Shown here in pieces: positions 41,979 through 51,013 of a stretch of 64,000 bases of DNA (position 1 is its first letter; the number at the start of each line of letters is the position of its first letter). The stretch covers positions 372,001-436,000 of the forward strand of contig NZ_VJYZ01000033.1 of assembly GCF_007018965.1 (NCBI RefSeq), read 5' to 3'. This stretch comes from Paracoccus marinus (GTDB lineage: Bacteria > Pseudomonadota > Alphaproteobacteria > Rhodobacterales > Rhodobacteraceae). The notes beneath the pieces are model-generated. The model was not told the DNA's origin. It saw nothing but the letters and a program-made list of their open reading frames with translations, and did no database searches. A program made the position numbers and the translations under genes.

Positions 41979-42638
41979 TCAGGGACGCAGTGTCTGGATC
42001 GTCAGATAGCCGAGCCCCGGCCCGCCCCACTGCCGCGACACGCTGATCGCCCCGCCGGAGACGGCATAGTTGTTCTGGAACGAGATCCCGTTTCCCTCGC
42101 AGCTTTCGATCGTGACGCCCGCCTTCGGACCCGGCCCGATGGTGCAGGTGAAGGGCAGGGGCCGTTCGGTCCCGTCGGCCGCGTAGTAGCGCAGGGTGCG
42201 GCGGGCCTGGCCCGACTGCCCGGCGCGGATCAGGGCGGCCGACTGCGACGCGTCGGTGGCCGACATGTCGTGGCCAAGGCCGCGGGTGCCGACCAGCATG
42301 CCGCCGCGCAGGATCACCGCCTGCTCGTTCGGGGTCATGTAGGTGCGCATGCCGCCGTTCTGCCCGGTCATGGCCAGCACCTCGGTCGTGCCCATGCCTT
42401 CGAGGCCCACGAGGATCAGCGGCCCCGGATTGACCGACAGCGCCGTGGCGGCCATTTTGGCCGGATCGCGCGGGGCGGCGGGCTCGGCGGCCTGCCCGCG
42501 CTGCGCCACGGCCTGGGTGAGGGTCTGGCGCGCCACGCCGACAAGTGAGGGATCGTTGTTCGAGCCGCCGCTGCTGCAGGCGGCCAGCGCGACCAGCGCG
42601 GTAAGGGCGGCGGTGCCGCGCAAAGTGTTCGCGTTCAT
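41979..42638 (-). CDS. yjbF: YjbF-family outer-membrane lipoprotein
   Basis: A 219-residue lipoprotein. The signal ends with the lipobox LVALAAC, giving a lipidated Cys near residue 21. The mature part matches the YjbF/GfcB group (GGMLVGTRGLGHDMSATD, and the C-terminal two-strand region). These proteins work with YjbH-type proteins in secretion of group 4 capsule or related exopolysaccharide. The start overlaps the yjbH stop by ATGA. yjbE and yjbG homologues are not next to it. Confidence 0.85.
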   Translation of the reverse strand: MNANTLRGTAALTALVALAACSSGGSNNDPSLVGVARQTLTQAVAQRGQAAEPAAPRDPAKMAATALSVNPGPLILVGLEGMGTTEVLAMTGQNGGMRTYMTPNEQAVILRGGMLVGTRGLGHDMSATDASQSAALIRAGQSGQARRTLRYYAADGTERPLPFTCTIGPGPKAGVTIESCEGNGISFQNNYAVSGGAISVSRQWGGPGLGYLTIQTLRP

Positions 42639-44863
42639 CGCCAGAATTTCCCCCAACCGTCGTACAAGCGGACCGAATGGCTGTCCCGCACCGTGTCGTA
42701 AAGCCGGCCCTGAACGCTGAGCCGCTGCCCGCCGTCGCGGTTCAGCGACGACAGCGTCCCACCGACGGTCCTGAGCGACGGCTGCCCCGTGCCCCACGCC
42801 AGCGGAATGCTGATCGAGATGCCCTTGTCGAACGACCCCTCGCCGAACTCGTCCGCGCTGAGGTCGGTCTTGGTGGCGAAGGCGCCGACTTCCCAGCCGT
42901 TGGCGAACTCGCGGCTGATCTCGACCGTCGCGCCGACGTCACCGGCCAGGTACTTGCCCGCGTCCACGCGGCCGCGGAAGCCGTTGCCGAACTCGTAATA
43001 GGCCGAGACGTGGCCCGTCGTCGCCTCGTAGTCGAGGAACTCGAACGCATTGCGATAATCGCGCTTGCGGACCCGGTTGACCTCGGCCCCCAGGGCCAGC
43101 TGCGAGTTGACCGGCTTCCACAGAAGCTCGCCCGAGACGCCGCCGTACATCCGTTCCAGCATGCCGACGGTCACGCGCGAATAGGTCGTCTGGGTCGGCC
43201 GCGCGTACCAGTTCAGCGTCAGGCGCGGCACCTGCAGGTTGTCGTTGCCGCTGTACATCCGCGAATCCGACCGGACCCGGTAGACGCCGTTGTTCTGGGC
43301 CGTGATCTCGGCATCCGACAGGGCGAGGTATTCGTCGACGTCGTACGTGCCCGGCGCTTCCTGGTCGGCGTTGCCGAACACGCGCTGGCGCAGGCTGCCC
43401 TGCAGGACGATCCCCGGGCGCAGCTCGTAGCGCGCGGTGACCTCGCCCCCGACTTCGTAGCGGAACGGCTGGTCGGGGTCGAAGAGGCCCGTCGACAGAT
43501 AGGGCTTGATCGCCCAGTCGAAGTCCGGGAACTCGCCCGGCGACATGACCAGGCCCGCAGGCCGCGGCTCCGCGTCGGTCAGGGCGGCGGCGCTGGCGAT
43601 CTGCCCGGCCTCGGTGTTTTCCAGGCGCTCCACGTCGGACCGGCGCAGCGTCACCGACGACGTCGGCAGCCCGGCTTCCGAGCTTGTGATGACCAGCGTC
43701 TCGACCGAAGGGGGCAGCGCGCGCGTCATCAGGCGGGCGGCGCGGCCCACCGCCTCGGCGTGCTGGATGTAGCGTTCGTTGCGGATGCGGATCTCGGCGC
43801 GGTCTGCGGTCAGGACCATCGATTCAAGCCGCTGGCCTTCGTCGGCCAAGGCGTCGCCCAGCGCCTTCTGGATCGCCGGCTGCGCGGTCGGGTCGCTGGC
43901 CCAGACGCCGGACCAGCCGTCGGGATCGGAGGCGCGGTCGGGCCGCGGCCGCACCGGCGCGGGCGCCGGTTCCAGCCCGGACGGGTAGGCCGCGCGCTTG
44001 GGGCTGGTCACAAGGCTGAACTGGACGCCGACGTGCTTGGCGCCAAGAACATAGGCGCCGACCTGGTAGTTCTGGCCCAGCTGGTAGGTCGCGCCGAAGT
44101 TGAAGTGGTTCTTCAGCGGGTCGGAATCGCTCAGCCAGACCGAGCGGGCGCAGTTGTCGGCGTCGCCCGTTTCGCAGGCGTACTCGTCGCCTGAATATTC
44201 CGCGACCAGCGTCAACTTGTCGTTGGCGGACCAGGCGACGCTGGCGAAGGGCGCGACTTCGCCCTTGAACCAGGTGTCGGCGTTCAGGCTGCCGCCGGTG
44301 CCGGTATCGGGGCCGGGACGGTCGCCGAACGGGTTGCCGATGCCGCCGCCCTGCGCCAGCCGGCCCCAGCCAAGGCCCGCGCTGGCGCGCAGGCGCGGCG
44401 ACAGGGTCTTGGTCGCGACGATGTATTCGGCCGAATAGAAGCCGGTGCCGATCGCGTCCTGGATGCCGACTGCGACGGCGGGGCGCCAGGTGCCCTCGAC
44501 CTCGTCCAGCACCTGGAAGCGCAGGTCGAAGGAACGGTCGCGCACGTAGCCGCGCCGTTCCTCGGTGCTGTCGAACTTGCCGTAGCGCAGCGCGGTGGTG
44601 AGCCGGGGGGTCAGCTGGAACACGAGGCCCACCCGCTCGGTCAGCTTGGACCGGGTCGCGGTCGCCGACAGCGTGGCGTCGGGCAGCATCTCGGCCGAGG
44701 GGGTGTCGATCGCGCCGGGCAGGCCATAGTTGTTCATCGACCGCCCGATCGTGGGATCGGCGTTCAACGCCCCCGCGCCGGCGCACAGGACGATGCTGGC
44801 GGGAAGCGCGGTGGTCAGAAGATGGCGCAGCAAAGTCTGGCGGCGATTGAGGCGTCGGGGCAT
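42635..44863 (-). CDS. yjbH: YjbH-family exopolysaccharide outer-membrane protein
   Basis: A 742-residue exported protein with a signal peptide after MPRRLNRRQTLLRHLL. YjbH landmarks are NNYGLPGAIDTPSAEMLPDATLSATATR, RLTTALRYGKFD, a predicted beta-barrel C-terminal half rich in alternating aromatic strands, and a charged Pro-rich linker near residues 300-320. The family probably forms an outer-membrane channel for an exopolysaccharide. The start ATG 44863 has AAAGGA 7 nt upstream. First gene of the yjbH-yjbF pair. Confidence 0.85.
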   Translation of the reverse strand: MPRRLNRRQTLLRHLLTTALPASIVLCAGAGALNADPTIGRSMNNYGLPGAIDTPSAEMLPDATLSATATRSKLTERVGLVFQLTPRLTTALRYGKFDSTEERRGYVRDRSFDLRFQVLDEVEGTWRPAVAVGIQDAIGTGFYSAEYIVATKTLSPRLRASAGLGWGRLAQGGGIGNPFGDRPGPDTGTGGSLNADTWFKGEVAPFASVAWSANDKLTLVAEYSGDEYACETGDADNCARSVWLSDSDPLKNHFNFGATYQLGQNYQVGAYVLGAKHVGVQFSLVTSPKRAAYPSGLEPAPAPVRPRPDRASDPDGWSGVWASDPTAQPAIQKALGDALADEGQRLESMVLTADRAEIRIRNERYIQHAEAVGRAARLMTRALPPSVETLVITSSEAGLPTSSVTLRRSDVERLENTEAGQIASAAALTDAEPRPAGLVMSPGEFPDFDWAIKPYLSTGLFDPDQPFRYEVGGEVTARYELRPGIVLQGSLRQRVFGNADQEAPGTYDVDEYLALSDAEITAQNNGVYRVRSDSRMYSGNDNLQVPRLTLNWYARPTQTTYSRVTVGMLERMYGGVSGELLWKPVNSQLALGAEVNRVRKRDYRNAFEFLDYEATTGHVSAYYEFGNGFRGRVDAGKYLAGDVGATVEISREFANGWEVGAFATKTDLSADEFGEGSFDKGISISIPLAWGTGQPSLRTVGGTLSSLNRDGGQRLSVQGRLYDTVRDSHSVRLYDGWGKFWR

Positions 44864-44999
44864 CCGGCGGTCCTTTGTTGCGGACGAGGCGGGCACCGCA
44901 TCACGCGAGAGCCCGCACCCGATCCTAGCGGCGACGCGCCCGTCCGCGCCAGCGGCAAGGTGCGAGTGGTTCGTCATTGCGCCAAAGGCGCAACAGGTG

Positions 45000-45641
45000 T
45001 CAGCCCTGCGCGGGCTTGGCCGCCGCAGGGGCGGCCGCGGCCGTCGCGGGTGCCGAGGCCGTCGGCGCTGCGGGGGCTGCGGGCGCTGCGGGCGCCGGTG
45101 CGGCAGGCGCCATCGGTCCCGGCTGCGCCAGCGCGGCGGCGGCGGGGGTGCCGGCCGGGGCCGCGCAACCCGCGAAGGTCTTGCGGTTGGCCCGCAGCGT
45201 CGCGGTCAGGGGCGACGCGCCGCAATCGGCGGGCGTCACGTTCAGCGAGAACACGACATCGTTCAGTTCGCCCACGAACTCGACGCCCCGCGCATAGACG
45301 ATCCGCCGCACCGGCACGGTCGCCGACTTGGCGCCGGGGCGTGAGAACGTGGCGCTTTCGCCCGCGACCACGACCGCCCAGCCGGGCCCGGCCGCGGCGG
45401 CCGCCGTCAGGTCCACTGTCTCGCGTTCGGCCGTGGCGCGGGCAGCGCCCGCCTCGCCCACCTGCAGCGGCTGGTCAACCGGCGACACCTGCGGCGGCGG
45501 CGGGATCGTGGGCGGCCCGGCCACGACCGGGGCCACGGGGGCGACCGGCTCGGGCTTGTCCCACGGCATGCGAAGGTTCGCCTGATCGCCACAGGCGGCC
45601 AGCGCCAGCGGAAGGGCCAGAAGTGCGATGCGGAAGTTCAT
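45000..45641 (-). CDS. Hypothetical lipoprotein with Ala/Pro-rich C-terminus
   Basis: A 213-residue lipoprotein. The lipobox LALAAC follows MNFRIALLALPLA. The conserved core is about residues 70-165 (VAGESATFSRPG, VRRIVYARGVEFVGELNDVVFSLNVTPADCG) with two further Cys that may pair, and the last 50 residues are Ala/Pro repeats. Rhodobacterales proteins of this sort are often left as hypothetical. Transcribed in the same direction as sdaA upstream (121-nt gap). No function is proposed. Confidence 0.7.
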   Translation of the reverse strand: MNFRIALLALPLALAACGDQANLRMPWDKPEPVAPVAPVVAGPPTIPPPPQVSPVDQPLQVGEAGAARATAERETVDLTAAAAAGPGWAVVVAGESATFSRPGAKSATVPVRRIVYARGVEFVGELNDVVFSLNVTPADCGASPLTATLRANRKTFAGCAAPAGTPAAAALAQPGPMAPAAPAPAAPAAPAAPTASAPATAAAAPAAAKPAQG

Positions 45642-45762
45642 GGTGGTCACGTCCCGTCGTTTTTTGGTTCCGGCAGCACTAACCCGGCGCGGGCCGCGCT
45701 GACAAGCAGCCCGGACCCCCCGCAGGCAGGCGGCTCCGCGGATCGGCGATCTACCGCCCGGC

Positions 45763-47145
45763 TCAGCAGTTCGGGACGTTGACGGCAAGCCCGCCGAGCG
45801 ATGTTTCCTTGTACTTTTCGGACATGTCGCGGCCGGTCTGGCGCATCGTCTCGATCGCGGCGTCCAGCGGCACGATGTGCTGCCCGTCGCCCCTGAGCGC
45901 GAGGCTTGCGGCGCTGACCGCCTTGATCGCGCCCAGGCCGTTCCGTTCGATGCACGGAACCTGCACGAGGCCGCGAACCGGATCGCAGGTCATGCCCAAG
46001 TGATGTTCCAGCGCGATTTCCGCCGCGTTCTCGACCTGCTCGACGGTTCCGCCCAGCACCGCAGCCATCCCGGCCGCCGCCATCGCGCTGGCCGACCCGA
46101 CCTCGGCCTGGCAGCCGCATTCCGCGCCCGAGATGCTGGCGTTGTGCTTGACGAGCCCGCCCACGGCAGCGGCCGTCAGCAGGAAATCCCCCAGCATCGC
46201 CTCGGACGCGCCCGGCACGTGGTCGAGCCAGTAGCGGATCACCGCAGGCACGACGCCCGCGGCCCCGTTGGTGGGGGCGGTCACGACCTGCCCGCCGGCG
46301 GCGTTTTCCTCGTTCACGGCCATCGCATAGGCCGACATCCAGTCGTTGGCGACATGCGGCGCCTGCATGTTCAGCCCCCGCTCGCTCATCAGCGAGGCAT
46401 GGATCGACGGCGCCCGCCTGCGCACATTGAGGCCACCGGGCAGGATGCCCCCGGTTTCCAGGCCCCGGTCCATGCAGTCGCGCATCACCTGCCAGATCCG
46501 GCGAAGGCCCGCGTCGATCTCGGCGTCGCTGCGCCGGGTGCGTTCGTTCGCGCGCTTCATCGCGGCGATGCTCAGGCCGGATGCCCGGGCCATCGCCAGC
46601 ATCTCGGCCGCGCTCGTGAACGGGTAGGGGACGGTCGGCGCCGCGTCGGTGCGGCTGTCGTCGCCCTTGGCGGCAAGCTCCGCCTCGGTCATCACGAAGC
46701 CGCCGCCGACGGAATAGAACGTCTCGCGCGCGATCACGTCACCCTGCGCGTCGGTCGCCATCAGGATCATGCCGTTGGCGTGGCCGGGCAGCACCCGGTC
46801 GAAGTCGAAGATCAGGTCGGCATCGGGGTCGAACCGCAGCGGCCCCAGCCCTTCAGGCGTCAGGGTCCGGGTGCGAATGTTGTCCGCCAGCGCCGCGTCG
46901 GCCGCGTCGCGGTCCATGCGGTCGGGGGTGAATCCGGCAAGGCCAAGGATCGTCGCCCGGTCGGTGGCGTGCCCCTTGCCGGTGAAGGCGAGGCTGCCGT
47001 GAAGGCTCGCCCGCAGCCCCCGGGTGGTGAACGGCGCGGCCCTGAGAGTGTCGAGAAACCGCGCCCCGGCCACCATCGGCCCCATCGTGTGCGACGACGA
47101 CGGCCCCACACCGACCTTGAACAGGTCGAACACCGACAGAAACAT
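45763..47145 (-). CDS. sdaA: L-serine ammonia-lyase (single-chain, iron-sulfur)
   Basis: A 460-residue type 2 L-serine dehydratase, Ser to pyruvate plus ammonia. The N-terminal half starts [24 protein letters not shown], the usual beta-domain signature. Cluster cysteines are in [17 protein letters not shown] and [17 protein letters not shown]. Conserved catalytic segments include [14 protein letters not shown]. It is divergent from the dusB-ntr operon with a 202-nt gap. Length is normal for the one-chain form. Confidence 0.96.
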   Translation of the reverse strand: MFLSVFDLFKVGVGPSSSHTMGPMVAGARFLDTLRAAPFTTRGLRASLHGSLAFTGKGHATDRATILGLAGFTPDRMDRDAADAALADNIRTRTLTPEGLGPLRFDPDADLIFDFDRVLPGHANGMILMATDAQGDVIARETFYSVGGGFVMTEAELAAKGDDSRTDAAPTVPYPFTSAAEMLAMARASGLSIAAMKRANERTRRSDAEIDAGLRRIWQVMRDCMDRGLETGGILPGGLNVRRRAPSIHASLMSERGLNMQAPHVANDWMSAYAMAVNEENAAGGQVVTAPTNGAAGVVPAVIRYWLDHVPGASEAMLGDFLLTAAAVGGLVKHNASISGAECGCQAEVGSASAMAAAGMAAVLGGTVEQVENAAEIALEHHLGMTCDPVRGLVQVPCIERNGLGAIKAVSAASLALRGDGQHIVPLDAAIETMRQTGRDMSEKYKETSLGGLAVNVPNC

Positions 47146-47221
47146 CGCAATCCCCTTCGAGTTGCCGCGACCCTACGCGCTGCGGACGGCAATGCAACCC
47201 GCTCGGGACGCGCTCCGCTTG

Positions 47222-47239
47222 TAAAATGCCGTAATTTTA
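47222..47239. promoter_or_regulatory. AT-rich inverted repeat between sdaA and dusB
   Basis: TAAAAT (47222-47227) and ATTTTA (47234-47239) are inverted copies around GCCGTA, the only AT-rich spot in the 202-nt divergent gap. It could be a -10 region used in either direction or an operator. Confidence 0.3.
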
Positions 47240-47347
47240 GGCAGAAGAGCGCCCAGATGGCGCGCAATGTGGCAGCAGCCGCGCGCAGTCGCGGCCGGTG
47301 CAGCGTCACGAGTGCGGCGCGTCCATCGGCAGTTCACAGGATGATCC

Positions 47348-48367
47348 ATGCGACAGCGTGTCCAGATCGGCGACTTCAGCCTTGACCCCCCGGTGTTTCT
47401 TGCACCGATGGCGGGGATTACGGACCTGCCGTTCCGGCGCGCGGTCGCGCGTCACAGCGCGGGCGGCGTGGGCCTGGTCGTCAGCGAGATGGTCGCCTCG
47501 ACCGAGATGGTGACGCCGCGCCCGTCCACCCGTGCGGCCGTGCGCGCCAAGGCGCTGGTCGAGGGGGGCGTGCCGGTCAGCGTTCAGATCGCGGGGCGCG
47601 AGGCCGGCGCGATGGCCGAAACGGCGCGGATCGTGGCGGGCATGGGCGCGGGAATCGTGGACATCAACATGGGCTGTCCCGCGCGCAAGGTGACGGGCGG
47701 CCTGTCCGGGGCGGCGCTGATGCGCGACCTCGACCATGCGCTGGGGCTGATCGACGCGGTGGTGGGCGCGGTGGACCTGCCGGTGACGCTGAAGATGCGG
47801 CTTGGCTGGGACGGGGGCTGCCTGAACGCCCCGGACCTTGCCCGGCGCGCGCGCGACGCGGGCGTCCGCATGGTCACGGTCCACGGCCGCACGCGCGAGC
47901 AGTTCTATACCGGAAGCGCGGACTGGTCCGCGATCCGCGCGGTGCGCGACGCTGTCCCCGACCTGCCGCTGGTCGCCAACGGCGACGTGGTGGACGCAGC
48001 CAGCGCCCGCGCCGCGCTGGACCGGTCGGGCGCGGATGCGGTGATGGTCGGGCGGGGCGCGCAGGGCGCGCCGTGGCGGCTGGCGCAGATCTCGGCCCGG
48101 CTGCACGGCACGCCCGCGCCCGACGTGCCGCGCGGCGCGGCGCTGGCCGACGCCATCGCCGCCCATCATGATGACATCCTGTCCCATTACGGCCGCGACC
48201 TTGGCCTGCGCGTCGCCCGCAAGCACCTGGGCTGGTACGCCGAGGCGGCGGGCGCGGGCGAGGGGCGCCGCACGCTCATGTCCGCCCCAAGCGCGGCCGA
48301 GGTTCACGCCGCGATCCGCGCGGTGTTTTCCGGCGCGCCGGGCGACGCGCGCGCGGACGCCGCGTGA
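47348..48367 (+). CDS. dusB: tRNA-dihydrouridine synthase DusB (NifR3)
   Basis: A 339-residue flavoenzyme that reduces uridine in the D-loop of tRNA. It has VFLAPMAGITDLPFR, the catalytic Cys loop INMGCPARKV, TLKMRLGWD, TVHGRTREQFY and the FMN phosphate loop DAVMVGRGAQG. It was named nifR3 in Rhodobacter because it is the first gene of the ntr operon; here the ntrB start overlaps its stop by GTGA. It implies no nitrogen fixation by itself. Confidence 0.96.
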   Translation: MRQRVQIGDFSLDPPVFLAPMAGITDLPFRRAVARHSAGGVGLVVSEMVASTEMVTPRPSTRAAVRAKALVEGGVPVSVQIAGREAGAMAETARIVAGMGAGIVDINMGCPARKVTGGLSGAALMRDLDHALGLIDAVVGAVDLPVTLKMRLGWDGGCLNAPDLARRARDAGVRMVTVHGRTREQFYTGSADWSAIRAVRDAVPDLPLVANGDVVDAASARAALDRSGADAVMVGRGAQGAPWRLAQISARLHGTPAPDVPRGAALADAIAAHHDDILSHYGRDLGLRVARKHLGWYAEAAGAGEGRRTLMSAPSAAEVHAAIRAVFSGAPGDARADAA

Positions 48368-49467
48368 CCGCGCCCGCCGACAGCAGGTGGATGGCGCTGC
48401 CGATGCCCGCGGTGCTGTTCGACGCCCAGGGCCGGTTCGCGGCGCTGAACGACGCGGCGCAAGCGTGGCTGAACCTGTCGGACCGCTCGGCCGTGGGGCT
48501 GTTGCCCGATGATGCGCGGCTTGCCGGGCGGCTGCGGGTGGACCCCGCGCTGATGCAGATGCTGGCGGTCGCGCTGCAGGGCGACGAGGTCGCAAGCCGC
48601 CCCGCGCTCAGGTGGAGCATCGGCGACCGGACCGGCGGCTTCGCCACGCGGATGGCGGCGCTGCACATGGGCCCCGCGCCCGAAGGCTGCGTGTCGGCGG
48701 TGATCGTGCCCGCCGCCGCCGGCCCCGGCCCGAACCGCGCCGCGCGCGCGGCCGTCGGCATGGCCGACATGCTGGCGCACGAGATCAAGAACCCGCTTGC
48801 CGGCATCCGCGGCGCGGCCCAGCTTCTGGCCGAGGGCCTGGGCCCCGAGGATCGCGAGCTTGCCGACCTGATCGTCGCGGAATCGCGCCGGATCGTCGCG
48901 CTGCTGGACCAGGTCGAACGCTTCGGCGACACCTCGGCCCCGCATCTGGCCCCGATCAACATCCACGACGTGCTGGACCGCGCCCGCCGCTCGTTTCAGC
49001 TGACGGGCGCGCGCTGCCGGATCGTGGCCGACTACGACCCCTCTCTGCCGCTCGCGCTGGCCGATCCCGACCTGGTCGTGCAGGCGGTGCTGAACCTGCT
49101 GCGCAACGCGGCCGAGGCGCTGGCGCGGGACGGCCGCACCGACGACGACCCGCGCGGCCCGGGCATCGTGCGCATCCGCACGCTCTACGACGGCACCCTG
49201 CGCCGCACGCTGGACGACACGCCCCTGCCGCTGGTGGTCGAGGTCGAGGATGACGGGCCGGGCGTGCCCGACAACATCGCCGACCAGGTGTTCGAGCCGT
49301 TCGTGTCGGGGCGCGAGAACGGCACCGGACTTGGCCTTGCGCTGGTCAGCAAGATCGCGGCCGACCACGGCGCCGGGCTGCGGCTGGACAGCCGCCCCGG
49401 GCGCACCGTGATCCGCCTTTCGCTTCCCCTCGCCGGAAAGGATACCCCATGGACGGCACGGTCCTGA
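48364..49467 (+). CDS. ntrB: Nitrogen regulation sensor kinase/phosphatase NtrB
   Basis: A 367-residue soluble two-component kinase. It has an N-terminal PAS domain (about 8-115), phospho-acceptor His in [20 protein letters not shown]-box LLRNAAEAL, and G-boxes DDGPGVP and GTGLGLAL. It controls phosphorylation of NtrC under the direction of PII. No membrane segment. The start is GTG 48364, in a 4-nt overlap with dusB, and the end overlaps ntrC by 19 nt. The whole dusB-ntrB-ntrC set is translationally coupled. Confidence 0.95.
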   Translation: MTAPADSRWMALPMPAVLFDAQGRFAALNDAAQAWLNLSDRSAVGLLPDDARLAGRLRVDPALMQMLAVALQGDEVASRPALRWSIGDRTGGFATRMAALHMGPAPEGCVSAVIVPAAAGPGPNRAARAAVGMADMLAHEIKNPLAGIRGAAQLLAEGLGPEDRELADLIVAESRRIVALLDQVERFGDTSAPHLAPINIHDVLDRARRSFQLTGARCRIVADYDPSLPLALADPDLVVQAVLNLLRNAAEALARDGRTDDDPRGPGIVRIRTLYDGTLRRTLDDTPLPLVVEVEDDGPGVPDNIADQVFEPFVSGRENGTGLGLALVSKIAADHGAGLRLDSRPGRTVIRLSLPLAGKDTPWTARS

Positions 49468-50930
49468 TCGCCGACGACGACCGCAGCATCCGCACGGTGC
49501 TGACGCAGGCGCTGACCCGCGCGGGCTGCCGCGTCCACGCCACCGGCAGCCTGTCGCAGCTGCAACGCTGGGTCGAGGAAGGGCGGGGCGATCTGGTCGT
49601 CACCGACGTGATGATGCCCGACGGGAACGGGCTCGACGTCGTGCCCTCGATCGCGCGGGCGCGCCCGATGCTGCCGGTGATCGTGATTTCGGCCCAGAAC
49701 ACGATCGTGACGGCGATCCGCGCGACCGAGGCCGAGGTGTTCGACTATCTGCCGAAACCGTTCGACCTGCCCGACCTGATGGCGCGGATCCGGGCGGGGC
49801 TGTCGCGCCGTCCCGTGCGCGTGGGAACCGAGGGTGGCGAGACGCGGGCCGCGCAGCCCGCCGCCGACCCGGCGATGCCGCTGGTCGGGCATGCGCCCGC
49901 GATGCAGGCGCTGTTCCGCACGGTCGCGCGGGTCGTGAACGCGGACCTGTCGGTGATGGTGTCGGGCGAGCCGGGGTCGGGCCGCACCACGGTCGCGCGC
50001 GCGCTTCACGACCACTCGGACCGCCGCGACGGGCCGCTGGTGGTGATAAGCCCGGCCGATGCGGCTGACGCCCTGCCTGCGGCGTTCGCGCGGGCGGCCG
50101 GCGGCACGCTGCTGGTCGAGGGCCCGGCCGGGTTCGAGCCCGGCGCGCAGGCGCGGCTGATCGGCCTGATCGAGGCCGCCGAGGCCGGGCACGATCCGTC
50201 GCGTATGCCGCGCCTGGTCGCCACCGGCGGGCCGGACGCGATGGCCGACGTGTCGTCGGGCCAGCTGCGGCAGGACCTGCACTACCGGCTTGCCGGGGTC
50301 GTCCTGCCGGTTCCGCCGCTGCGGGCGCGGGGGGACGACATCGCGCCCTTGGCCCGCCACCTCCTCGCGCGCGCGGCCGCGCTGGGCCTGCCGCGCCGCG
50401 ATCTGTCGGACGAAGGGGCGGCGGTCCTGCGGGCATGGCAGTTTCCGGGCAACGTGCGCGAACTGGACAACACCATGCGGCGCGTGGCCCTGATCGCGGC
50501 CGGACCCGAGGCGACCGCCGACGATATCCGCGCCGCGCTGACGTCCGCGAGCGCCGCCGGGATGTCCGATCACGCACCGGCCCCGTCGCCCGCCTACGCC
50601 TCGCCTGCCCAAACCTCACCCGCCCACGCCTCGCCGCCCGCCCCTGCCCCCCGCACCGGTCCGACCACCGCCGCGCCCGAGCGGCTGGGCCAGTCGATCG
50701 AGACGCATCTGCAACGCTACTTCGACCTGCACGGCGAGGACCTGCCGCCGCCCGGCCTTTACGACCGCATCCTGCGCGAGGTGGAGCGCCCGCTGATCGA
50801 GATCGCCCTGGACGCGACCGGCGGAAACCAGCTTCGATGCGCGGAATTGCTGGGAATCAACCGGAATACGCTTCGGAAGAAGGTGAACGACCTGAATATC
50901 GAGGTGACACGCCGCCGCCGCCTGATGTAA
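49449..50930 (+). CDS. ntrC: Nitrogen regulator NtrC lacking the GAFTGA loop
   Basis: A 493-residue response regulator. The receiver domain has phosphate acceptor D53 (VVTDVMMPDG). The AAA+ domain has Walker A GEPGSGRTT (173-181). The region that would hold ESELFGH...GAFTGA is reduced to a short stretch (201-225, SPADAADALPAAFARAAGG), so the sigma-54 contact loop is missing. This agrees with Rhodobacter NtrC, which activates sigma-70 promoters. A Pro/Ala/Ser linker of about 40 residues leads to a Fis-type HTH (NQLRCAELLGINRNTLRKKVND) near the C-terminus. It should activate nitrogen-limitation genes when phosphorylated by NtrB. Confidence 0.94.
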   Translation: MDGTVLIADDDRSIRTVLTQALTRAGCRVHATGSLSQLQRWVEEGRGDLVVTDVMMPDGNGLDVVPSIARARPMLPVIVISAQNTIVTAIRATEAEVFDYLPKPFDLPDLMARIRAGLSRRPVRVGTEGGETRAAQPAADPAMPLVGHAPAMQALFRTVARVVNADLSVMVSGEPGSGRTTVARALHDHSDRRDGPLVVISPADAADALPAAFARAAGGTLLVEGPAGFEPGAQARLIGLIEAAEAGHDPSRMPRLVATGGPDAMADVSSGQLRQDLHYRLAGVVLPVPPLRARGDDIAPLARHLLARAAALGLPRRDLSDEGAAVLRAWQFPGNVRELDNTMRRVALIAAGPEATADDIRAALTSASAAGMSDHAPAPSPAYASPAQTSPAHASPPAPAPRTGPTTAAPERLGQSIETHLQRYFDLHGEDLPPPGLYDRILREVERPLIEIALDATGGNQLRCAELLGINRNTLRKKVNDLNIEVTRRRRLM

Positions 50931-51013
50931 AACAGCCACAGATGGTCGTCGCATAGTCGCGGCAAGGCCACATCAGCCGCGAACACAGCGGCGCTGGCGG
51001 GACGAGGCGGGCA

